From the NCBI GenBank assembly GCA_026785785.1, contig JAJAZI010000287.1:1-5910 (forward strand): a stretch of 5,910 nucleotides of DNA, written 5' to 3'. The notes below the pieces were generated by a model. It worked only from the letters and a program-made list of their open reading frames with translations. It did no database searches and was not told the DNA's origin. Each line of letters opens with the position of its first letter. Position 1 is the stretch's first letter. The position numbers and the translations under genes were made by a program. Source of the DNA: Microbacteriaceae bacterium (GTDB taxonomy: Bacteria; Actinomycetota; Actinomycetes; Actinomycetales; Microbacteriaceae). Shown in pieces: positions 1 to 5,488 of this stretch.

Positions 1-1202
1 ACCTTGCGGTACGGCAGCAGCGCGGCCTTCATGCCGAGCCCAACGACGCCGACGAGCCCGCCGCCGCGGTAGTACCCCACGATGGCTGCCGCGTCGAGCG
101 ATCCTTCGAGCAGACGGATGTCATCGGCGAGTCCCGGCAGCCCGTAGGCCTGGAGCGCCACCTCGAACTGGTTCGACCAGAACGCGGGCATCGGCGCGAA
201 CGGCGTCTGGACGGCATCGGAGAAGGCCCCCGGAGAATCCAGCCAGGCTGCGAGCACAAAGCCTGCCCGCTTGCCCGTGTCGGTTGGGATGTTCCAGTGC
301 TCGACGCGGCGCGCGATGTCGTCGAACATCGCGTTGGGGAAGCGGGCAATGTCGCCCACGACGTAGACGTCGTCGTGCACCGTGCCGTCGACCGCGACGG
401 CGCGCATGGCGGCATCCGCGAGCACCCCATCGGAGCAGTCGAGGCCAGTGCCCGCGAGCCACTCGCTGTTGCAGTCCGAGCCGATCGCCTCGATGAGCAC
501 ATCGGCCGGAAGTACAGCGCCGTCATCCAGCACGACCGCTTCGAGGCGCGAGGACCCGACTAGCCCGGTGACCGTATGCCCCAAACGGAATGCGACCCCG
601 TGCGCCTCCTGGCGGGCGAGGATCTCAGCGGCGAACATGGGGCCGAGCGGGCGCACGATCGGCAGCGCGCTGGGGGAGGCCACGGTCACTTCGCAGCCGA
701 GACCTCGCGCTGTGGCGGCCACCTCGCAGCCGATGAACCCGGATCCGACGATCACCACGCGTGCCCCCGGCAGCAGCTCGTCGCGCAGTGCCATCGCGTC
801 GTCGAGGGTGCGCACGGTGTGGCGACCCGGCAGCTCCGGCAGGGCGAGCCGCCGGGGTCGCAGCCCCGTCGCGATCACGAGCGCGGCGTAGGGATACGCG
901 ACCCCGTCGCCGGTCGTCACGGTGCGCGCCGCAAGGTCCGCCGAGACGACCCGTTCGCCCAACATCCACTCGACGTCCGCCGTCGACGCGCGCTGCGGGA
1001 AGGCGACCGACTCGTGGGTCACGGTTCCCGAGAGCACGTCCTTCGACAGCGGCGGCCGGTTGTACGGGGCGTGCAGCTCCTCGCCGATGACCCTGAGCGG
1101 CCCGGCGTAGCCCGCCTTGCGCAGCGCCTCGGCCGTGCGCAGCCCACCCATCGCCGCGCCGACGACGATGACGGGAGCGGCAGCGGGCGCCACGGCATCC
1201 AC
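1..1202 (-). CDS. FAD-dependent NAD(P)H:ferredoxin reductase, 3' end beyond the left edge
   Basis: This flavoprotein should pass electrons from NAD(P)H through FAD to a small ferredoxin, in the cytoplasm, to power an oxygenase. I translated the frame by hand: 400 residues are open, with no stop before the edge. The family is usually about 400-420 residues, so only the extreme C-terminus is missing. Visible elements are an N-terminal FAD-binding motif GAAMGG (residues 15-20), the PYNRPPLSKD signature of rubredoxin/ferredoxin reductases (46-55), the NAD(P)-binding motif GSGFIG (153-158), the second FAD motif VYVVGD (279-284) and the family's EHW (301-303). The first glycine motif has Ala where the second Gly normally stands. 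The chosen GTG start shares one base with the ferredoxin TAG stop (TAGTG). There is no clear ribosome site, so translation is probably coupled. A GTG three codons later is possible; the first in-frame ATG (codon 18) lies inside the FAD motif and is excluded. The family is clear, but the exact redox partner is inferred from the adjacent ferredoxin. Confidence 0.93.
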   Translation of the reverse strand, partial: MDAVAPAAAPVIVVGAAMGGLRTAEALRKAGYAGPLRVIGEELHAPYNRPPLSKDVLSGTVTHESVAFPQRASTADVEWMLGERVVSADLAARTVTTGDGVAYPYAALVIATGLRPRRLALPELPGRHTVRTLDDAMALRDELLPGARVVIVGSGFIGCEVAATARGLGCEVTVASPSALPIVRPLGPMFAAEILARQEAHGVAFRLGHTVTGLVGSSRLEAVVLDDGAVLPADVLIEAIGSDCNSEWLAGTGLDCSDGVLADAAMRAVAVDGTVHDDVYVVGDIARFPNAMFDDIARRVEHWNIPTDTGKRAGFVLAAWLDSPGAFSDAVQTPFAPMPAFWSNQFEVALQAYGLPGLADDIRLLEGSLDAAAIVGYYRGGGLVGVVGLGMKAALLPYRK

Positions 1203-1393
1203 TATTCGACGATTCGGATGGCCTGCATCGGGCAGACGTCGACGGCCGATTCCACGTTGTCGCGCTCGGAGTCGTCCGCCGTGGCCAGGTACTCGAGCTT
1301 GTCGTCGTCGTTGAGCTTGAAGATGTTCGGCGCCTCGAAGACGCACTGCCCGTAGTGCTGGCACTGCGCCATGTCGACTTCGATCTTGATCAC
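1202..1393 (-). CDS. Small single-cluster (3Fe-4S-type) ferredoxin, 63 aa
   Basis: This is a soluble one-electron carrier, probably between the reductase encoded next to it and an oxygenase. It is 63 residues long, typical of actinobacterial ferredoxins that serve cytochrome P450s. The cluster ligands visible are Cys11, Cys17 and Cys54, the last in the usual Cys-Pro. The central position of the CxxCxxC pattern (residue 14) is Tyr, so only three Cys ligands exist. That matches 3Fe-4S ferredoxins or the variable CxxXxxC class described in mycobacteria. The rest is acidic (an Asp-rich stretch at 29-31, then 40-45), as expected for docking to partners. The GTG start overlaps the stop of the upstream gene by four bases (GTGA) and has a GAAGGA ribosome site six bases before it. 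The stop overlaps the reductase start by one base. Family assignment is firm; cluster type and partner enzyme are inferred. Confidence 0.93.
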   Translation of the reverse strand: MIKIEVDMAQCQHYGQCVFEAPNIFKLNDDDKLEYLATADDSERDNVESAVDVCPMQAIRIVE

Positions 1394-2280
1394 TCTGTTT
1401 CCTTCACGGTCGACGGGTAGAGGTCTTTGGAGGGCGTGCGGATGCCGCGGAACTCCCAGTCTCCGCCCAGCGCGGTCGAGCGCACCTCTTCGCTCTCGGT
1501 CGGTTGGGCGCCGACGTCGGTGCGGATCGGGGTCGGGCCGGTGACGATGTGGTTGGTCAGCCGGCCGAGACCCTCGACCTCGACCTCGACGACGTCGCCC
1601 GGCTCCACCGGGCGCGAGAACGCCGGCGTGCCGCTGAACAGCAGGTCGCCGGGGCTCAGCGTAATAGTGCGCGCGATGTCAGCGACGAGGTAGTTCATGT
1701 CCCACTCCATATTCGCCGTGGAGTCATTCTGCTTGACGACGCCGTTGACGATGGTCTGGATCTGCTTGCCCCGGAAGTCCCAGCCCGTGACGAGCCCGGG
1801 TCCCACCGGCGCGAGGGTGTCGCTGCCCTTGACCCGCAGCATCGACCCGGCATCGGTGTCGCGAAAGTCGTGCAGTCCGTAGTCGTTGCCGACCGTGTAG
1901 CCAGCGATGTAGTCGCCCGCCTGCTCCGGCGACACGTTGCGGCAGGTGCGCCCGATGACGATGACGATCTCGCCCTCGAAGTTCAGCCACTTGCAGCCCT
2001 GCGGGCGCACGACGGCGCCCTTGTGCGAGTTGAGCGCCGTAACGGGCTTGTGGAAGTACGTCGGCGCGGAGGGGAGCTTCGTCATGAACTCCTCGGTGCG
2101 GCTCGCGTAATTGAGGTGAACCGCGATGATCTTGCTCGGCACGCTCGGCGGCAGGTGTGCGGCGTCGTCGACGCCGACCTCGCGGCCGTCGCCAGCCACG
2201 AGGGTGTCGCCGTGCCGCTCGACAGCGACCGGGTAGCCATCGAGCAGGATGCGCCGGAATTCGCGCACGGGCTCACTCAC
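1390..2280 (-). CDS. Fumarylacetoacetate hydrolase family protein, HpaG/HpcE-like isomerase/decarboxylase
   Basis: This 296-residue FAH-fold enzyme probably handles the dicarboxylic product after ring cleavage and semialdehyde oxidation: decarboxylation of 2-oxohept-3-ene-1,7-dioate-type intermediates and/or isomerisation of the 2-hydroxydienedioate. The family features visible are NYASR (57-61), HKP (77-79), the metal-binding Glu102-x-Glu104, Asp133 in VGNDY, Lys151 in the KGSDT..P.GP segment (151-161) and the SGTP loop. These are the divalent-metal and substrate residues of the family, and none is missing. E. coli HpcE has two fused FAH domains; this protein has one. After the domain ends near residue 246 there is a tail of about 50 residues (247-296), including GGDWEFRGIRTPSKD, which I do not recognise. 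The GTG start overlaps the dioxygenase stop by eight bases (GTGAGTGA) and no strong ribosome site is visible, so coupling is likely. The fold is certain; the exact reaction is inferred from the neighbours and could instead be hydrolysis of an acylpyruvate. Confidence 0.9.
   Translation of the reverse strand: MSEPVREFRRILLDGYPVAVERHGDTLVAGDGREVGVDDAAHLPPSVPSKIIAVHLNYASRTEEFMTKLPSAPTYFHKPVTALNSHKGAVVRPQGCKWLNFEGEIVIVIGRTCRNVSPEQAGDYIAGYTVGNDYGLHDFRDTDAGSMLRVKGSDTLAPVGPGLVTGWDFRGKQIQTIVNGVVKQNDSTANMEWDMNYLVADIARTITLSPGDLLFSGTPAFSRPVEPGDVVEVEVEGLGRLTNHIVTGPTPIRTDVGAQPTESEEVRSTALGGDWEFRGIRTPSKDLYPSTVKETE
1400..1405 (-). promoter_or_regulatory. Ribosome binding site of the ferredoxin gene
   Basis: GAAGGA on the minus strand lies six bases before the GTG at 1393 and inside the end of the upstream coding region. 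It supports the GTG as the true start, since there is no ATG alternative near the conserved N-terminus. Confidence 0.7.
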
Positions 2281-3181
2281 GCGACAGCGTCAGGTTCTTC
2301 GGGGCGGGGAATCCCTCGGCCGGGCGCGGGAACCACACGTGCACCTGGCCGGTGCCGATGGAGTTCTCGTACTCGCTGTACAGCACGCCGGGGGCACTGC
2401 AACGGTCCTCGCCGATCGCGCCCGCGGTGACGAGCCAGTGCCCGAACATCGCCTCGGGGTGGAATCTGTGGAACTCGGGCATCGTCTCGAGCACGCGGGC
2501 GTGGTCTCCGGCCGCGAACCACTCGAGGCGCTCCTCGTCGGCGGCGCGGGCACCGGGGCTGAAGATGTGCGACGGGTCGCTCGCCTCGTGCTTGCGCAGG
2601 TCGCGCAGCTTGTAGAAGGTGTGGGACAGGGCGCCGGAGGCGAGGATGATGACCTTGCGGTCGCTCGCGGCGATCGCCTCGCCGAGCGCGCGTCCGGCGC
2701 GGAGCATGTCCTCGTCGGTCGCGGTCTGGCAGATGCTGATGCTCAGCCAGCGCTTGTCGAGTCCCTCGCCGAGGAACTTCCACAGGTTGATCGTGGCGTA
2801 CATGACGGGGAGGTCCGGGTCGTCGATCTGCGTGATCCAGGTGCCGTTCTTCTCCGCGAAGCTCTCGGCCAGTCGAGCCAGGTCCGGGTCACCGCGGTAG
2901 TCGAACGAAACCCCGTGCATGCCGCGCGGGAGCTCCTCCGAGGTGAACTTGCCGCTGCGGTGCTCGTGCGAGTTGATGACGAACTCGACCGTGGTCGCCC
3001 AGTGGCTGTCGACGACCACGACGGTGTCGTAGTCGGCCGTCTCGAAGACGTCCTTGCGCAGCTTCTCAAGACCGGGAACGAGACTGATCTCGCGCCCCTC
3101 GTTGATGGCCAGGCGGACCTCCTCCGGCAGCATGATCGTCGGGACGTGTGCAATAAGGCCGACGCCTACGATTTCACCCAT
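2273..3181 (-). CDS. hpaD: Class III (LigB-type) extradiol dioxygenase, probable homoprotocatechuate 2,3-dioxygenase
   Basis: The enzyme is predicted to use non-haem Fe(II) and O2 to cleave the catechol ring of 3,4-dihydroxyphenylacetate next to the diol, giving 5-carboxymethyl-2-hydroxymuconate semialdehyde. It has 302 residues. The metal ligands of the LigB fold are in place: His12 in AHVPT, His60 in DSHW and Glu270 in the YSEYENS segment. The likely catalytic acid-base is His187 in ASGALSH. The segments TSEELP (80-85), DYRGDP (94-99) and GTGQV near the C-terminus resemble E. coli HpcB as I remember it, which favours this substrate over gallate or protocatechuate. The C-terminus is about 15 residues longer than that relative. 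The ATG start has a GGAAGGA site seven bases upstream and lies three bases after the stop of the dehydrogenase gene. The neighbouring dehydrogenase acts on exactly the expected product. A related catechol substrate remains possible. Confidence 0.9.
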   Translation of the reverse strand: MGEIVGVGLIAHVPTIMLPEEVRLAINEGREISLVPGLEKLRKDVFETADYDTVVVVDSHWATTVEFVINSHEHRSGKFTSEELPRGMHGVSFDYRGDPDLARLAESFAEKNGTWITQIDDPDLPVMYATINLWKFLGEGLDKRWLSISICQTATDEDMLRAGRALGEAIAASDRKVIILASGALSHTFYKLRDLRKHEASDPSHIFSPGARAADEERLEWFAAGDHARVLETMPEFHRFHPEAMFGHWLVTAGAIGEDRCSAPGVLYSEYENSIGTGQVHVWFPRPAEGFPAPKNLTLSRE

Positions 3182-3184
3182 GTG

Positions 3185-4663
3185 TTATTCCTTCCATCCG
3201 TGAGGTGCAACGACCGTGTTCTTCACGTCCGCGTAAAAATCAAAGGACCACGTGCCGCCCTCGCGGCCGACGCCTGACTTCTTCGATCCGCCGAAGGGGG
3301 CGCGCAGGTCGCGCACGAAGAAGCAGTTGACCCAGATCGTGCCGGCAACGAGCCTCTCGGTGATCGCGGCGGCGTGCGCCCGGTCGCCGGACACGACGAC
3401 GGCGGCGAGCCCGAACTCGGTGCCGTTCGCGAGCTCGAGGGCCTCCTCGTCGGTCGCGAATCTCTGCATCGTGAGCACGGGCCCGAAGACCTCCTGGGTG
3501 AGGATCTCGCTGCCGCGCGCGGCGTCGCCGACGAGGGTGGGCGTGAAGTACAGGCCGCCGAGGTCGGCGTTGGGTGTGCCGCCCATGAGGATGCTCGCGC
3601 CGTCGGCCTCGGCACGGTCGACGAATCCCTTGATGCGGTCGAAGTGCACGGCGTGCACTTGCGGGCCGATGTCGGTGTCGGGGTCGCGCGGGTCGCCCTG
3701 GCGCAGTGATGCGGCCTTGGCCTGGAACGCCACGGCGAAGTCGTCCGCGATGCTCTCGTGCACGAGCAGCCTGGTGCCGGAGAGGCAGACCTGCCCGGCG
3801 TTGTCGTACTGCTCGACCGCGAGCGCGGCGGCGAGTTCGATGTCGGCATCCGCGAGCACGATGCACGGGCTCTTGCCGCCGAGTTCGAAGCTGCACGGGG
3901 TGAGGTTGTCGGCTGCTGCTCTGGCGATCGACTTCGCGGTGGGCACAGACCCGGTGAACGAGATGCGGCTGAGTCCCGGATGCGCGACAAGCGCGGCTCC
4001 CGCCTCCCGGCCGAAGCCCTGCACGAGGTTGAAGACTCCGTCGGGCAGTCCGGCCTCGGTGCAGATGTCGGCGAGCAGGGATGCCGTCAGCGGCGTCCAC
4101 TCGGCGGGCTTCAGCACGACCGTGTCGCCGGCCGCGAGCGCGGGCGCGATCTTCCACGTGGCGAGCATGAGCGGGGCGTTCCACGGCGTGATGAGGCCAG
4201 CGACGCCCGAGGGGTCCCAGGACACCTGGTTGGTGTGGCCGCGGGTCTCGAAGTCGTCGTGCCTCAGGTGATTGACGGCCCAGTCGGCGAAGAACCGGAA
4301 GTTGTGCGCGACGCGCGGCATGACGCCACGCAGGTTGCTGCGCAGGAGGCCGCCGTTGTCCATCGTCTCGACGTTCGCGAGCTCGGGCAGTCGCGCCTCG
4401 ACCAGGTCGGCGATGCGGTTCAGGATCGCCGCCCGCTCGGCTGTCGGCATCGCGGCCCAGGCGGGGAAGGCATCTCGAGCGGCGGCGACGGCGAGGTCGA
4501 TCTCGTGCGCCCCGCCGCGGGCGATGTTGCCGAGCTCGGACCCGTCGATGGGGGAGGTGTTGGCGAAGGTGGTCTCGGATGCCACCCGTCGGCCGCCGAT
4601 GAAGTGTCTCGTGTCGACAGACACTCCGGCCACGGTCACGTCAGCTCGGTCAATGCTCGTCAT
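3185..4663 (-). CDS. hpaE: 5-carboxymethyl-2-hydroxymuconate semialdehyde dehydrogenase, aldehyde dehydrogenase superfamily
   Basis: The enzyme should oxidise the ring-cleavage semialdehyde to 5-carboxymethyl-2-hydroxymuconate with NAD+, in the cytoplasm. At 492 residues it is a full-length class I/II-type aldehyde dehydrogenase. The active-site set is complete: Asn162 in TPWN, Lys185 in VLKPAEWTP (cofactor binding), the general base Glu260 in FELGGKSP, the nucleophile Cys293 in GQVCLSGTR and Glu391 in EVFGP. The C-terminal segment FFVRDLRAPFGG (448-459), followed by SGVGREGG and SFDFYADVKN, is the HpaE/HpcC-like signature and separates it from general betaine- or acetaldehyde-type enzymes. 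It is the first gene of the probable operon, 114 bases from the divergent hydrolase gene and three bases ahead of the dioxygenase. The ATG is preceded by AGGGAG at four bases. Substrate assignment rests on this signature and on the adjacent dioxygenase; hydroxymuconic semialdehyde relatives are the main alternative. Confidence 0.93.
   Translation of the reverse strand: MTSIDRADVTVAGVSVDTRHFIGGRRVASETTFANTSPIDGSELGNIARGGAHEIDLAVAAARDAFPAWAAMPTAERAAILNRIADLVEARLPELANVETMDNGGLLRSNLRGVMPRVAHNFRFFADWAVNHLRHDDFETRGHTNQVSWDPSGVAGLITPWNAPLMLATWKIAPALAAGDTVVLKPAEWTPLTASLLADICTEAGLPDGVFNLVQGFGREAGAALVAHPGLSRISFTGSVPTAKSIARAAADNLTPCSFELGGKSPCIVLADADIELAAALAVEQYDNAGQVCLSGTRLLVHESIADDFAVAFQAKAASLRQGDPRDPDTDIGPQVHAVHFDRIKGFVDRAEADGASILMGGTPNADLGGLYFTPTLVGDAARGSEILTQEVFGPVLTMQRFATDEEALELANGTEFGLAAVVVSGDRAHAAAITERLVAGTIWVNCFFVRDLRAPFGGSKKSGVGREGGTWSFDFYADVKNTVVAPHGWKE
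3189..3195 (-). promoter_or_regulatory. Ribosome binding site of the dioxygenase gene
   Basis: GGAAGGA on the minus strand lies seven bases before the ATG at 3181. It sits within the last codons of the upstream dehydrogenase gene, which ties the two genes into one transcript and fixes the dioxygenase start. Confidence 0.75.
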
Positions 4664-4667
4664 GCTG

Positions 4668-4673
4668 CTCCCT
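4668..4673 (-). promoter_or_regulatory. Ribosome binding site of the aldehyde dehydrogenase gene
   Basis: AGGGAG on the minus strand lies four bases before the ATG at 4663. The spacing is short but usable, and no other in-frame start nearby has a better site. Confidence 0.6.
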
Positions 4674-4695
4674 GATCCGCAGGCTCCTCGTTAAG

Positions 4696-4713
4696 TCATT
4701 CGGATGCTAATGA
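4696..4713. promoter_or_regulatory. Imperfect palindrome, candidate MarR-type operator
   Basis: The 18-bp element reads TCATTCGGATGCTAATGA. Perfect five-base arms TCATT/AATGA flank the centre, and seven of nine positions pair across the dyad. Length and AT-rich arms suit a MarR-family dimer. It overlaps the predicted transcription start of the minus-strand operon, where a bound repressor would block RNA polymerase. The regulator encoded at the right end of the window is the natural candidate; binding is inferred, not shown. Confidence 0.45.
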
Positions 4714-4716
4714 AAT

Positions 4717-4745
4717 ACACTACGCAATAGCTCGCCCATCTACAA
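4717..4745 (-). promoter_or_regulatory. Candidate sigma-70-type promoter of the five-gene operon
   Basis: On the minus strand a -35-like TTGTAG (4745-4740) is separated by 17 bases from a -10-like TAGTGT (4722-4717). Transcription would start near 4710, giving a leader of about 47 bases before the dehydrogenase ATG. Neither hexamer is a perfect match. On the plus strand, TACACT (4716-4721) overlaps this -10 and could serve the divergent hydrolase gene, but I see no convincing -35 for it. The rest of the 4664-4777 gap holds only ribosome sites and the palindrome. Confidence 0.4.
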
Positions 4746-4766
4746 GTTGTTTTCCGTGAGTGATGT

Positions 4767-4773
4767 GAGAGGA
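4767..4773 (+). promoter_or_regulatory. Ribosome binding site of the gamma-glutamyl hydrolase gene
   Basis: GAGAGGA lies four bases before the ATG at 4778 and supports that start. Confidence 0.65.
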
Positions 4774-4777
4774 CGCC

Positions 4778-5488
4778 ATGAGCAGTTTTCGCCCCCGGAT
4801 CGCGATCGTCGGCCGGTTCGCGGCCTCGACCTCGGCGCTCCGCTTCGCCGGCGTCGTGAACGCGCGGGCCCTGCTCGAGTCGGTCTGGGCGGCCGGCGGT
4901 GACCCCGTGACGCTGCTGCCCGTCGAGGGAGCCGACTGGACCGAGCGGCTCGTCGGCTACGACGGCGTGCTGCTGCCCGGTGGCGGCGACCTCGACCCGG
5001 CGACCTACGGTGAGCCGAGCCGGCACGAGAGTGTCTACGACGTTGACGCGGTGCAGGATGCCGTCGACCTCGACCTCGCCCGGGTCGCTCTGGCCACCGG
5101 CATCCCGCTCCTCGCGATCTGCCGCGGACTGCACATTGTCAACGTCGTGCGCGGGGGATCTCTCGTGCAGAATCTGCCCGTGCACCACCGGCACCACGAA
5201 CACGACGTGCTCTTCGACCGCGCACACACCCGCTTCGGCGTCGCGGGGCCCTCGGTGCGGGCGTCCTGCTACCACCACCAAGCCCTCGACCGGCTCGGCG
5301 AGGGCGTCACCGTCGTTGCGCGGGCGACCGACGGGGTGCCCGAGGCCGTGCTGATCGACGCGCCGGGCTGGGCGATCGGCGTGCAGTGGCATCCGGAGGA
5401 CACCGCCGCGAGCGATCCCGACCAGGCCGCGCTGTTCGCCGAACTCGTCAGGCAGGCGGGATCGTGGAGTCGTTCTTCTCGACGTTGA
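4778..5488 (+). CDS. PuuD-like gamma-glutamyl hydrolase (peptidase C26, class I glutamine amidotransferase fold)
   Basis: Family members hydrolyse a gamma-glutamyl amide bond, as PuuD does with gamma-glutamyl-gamma-aminobutyrate, releasing glutamate. The protein has 236 residues, slightly shorter than E. coli PuuD (about 254). The catalytic triad is intact: the nucleophile Cys115 in AICRGLH, and His205 with Glu207 in QWHPE. The oxyanion-loop segment PGGGDLDP (67-74) and the GGSLVQNL segment after the nucleophile are also typical. His119 stands where the family often has Gln. No synthetase or acceptor domain is attached, so it is a stand-alone hydrolase. It is transcribed away from the aromatic operon and shares its promoter region. 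The last codons, encoding GSWSRSSRR, overlap the regulator gene on the other strand. Family is secure; the substrate is unknown. A gamma-glutamyl conjugate of an aromatic amine that enters this pathway is one possibility, and ordinary polyamine metabolism is the conservative alternative. Confidence 0.88.
   Translation: MSSFRPRIAIVGRFAASTSALRFAGVVNARALLESVWAAGGDPVTLLPVEGADWTERLVGYDGVLLPGGGDLDPATYGEPSRHESVYDVDAVQDAVDLDLARVALATGIPLLAICRGLHIVNVVRGGSLVQNLPVHHRHHEHDVLFDRAHTRFGVAGPSVRASCYHHQALDRLGEGVTVVARATDGVPEAVLIDAPGWAIGVQWHPEDTAASDPDQAALFAELVRQAGSWSRSSRR

Noticed and set aside
1504..2430. Long plus-strand open frame opposite the FAH gene
   Set aside because: It is antisense to a gene with full family motifs, is low-complexity Arg/Asp/Val-rich, has no recognisable domain and arises from GC-rich third positions.
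2249..3277. 342-codon plus-strand open frame opposite the dioxygenase gene
   Set aside because: It mirrors the codon bias of the real gene on the other strand and shows no domain. The minus-strand product has all its metal ligands.
3252..4675. Overlapping plus-strand open frames opposite the aldehyde dehydrogenase gene
   Set aside because: Compositionally biased antisense frames with no motif; the dehydrogenase on the minus strand is complete.
4742..4750. Small palindrome ACAAGTTGT as a second operator
   Set aside because: The arms are only four bases and the symmetry does not extend outward. It overlaps the -35-like hexamer but is too short to support on its own.
4756..4769. Direct repeat of GTGAG upstream of the hydrolase start
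   Set aside because: Two five-base copies next to a purine-rich ribosome site are expected by chance.
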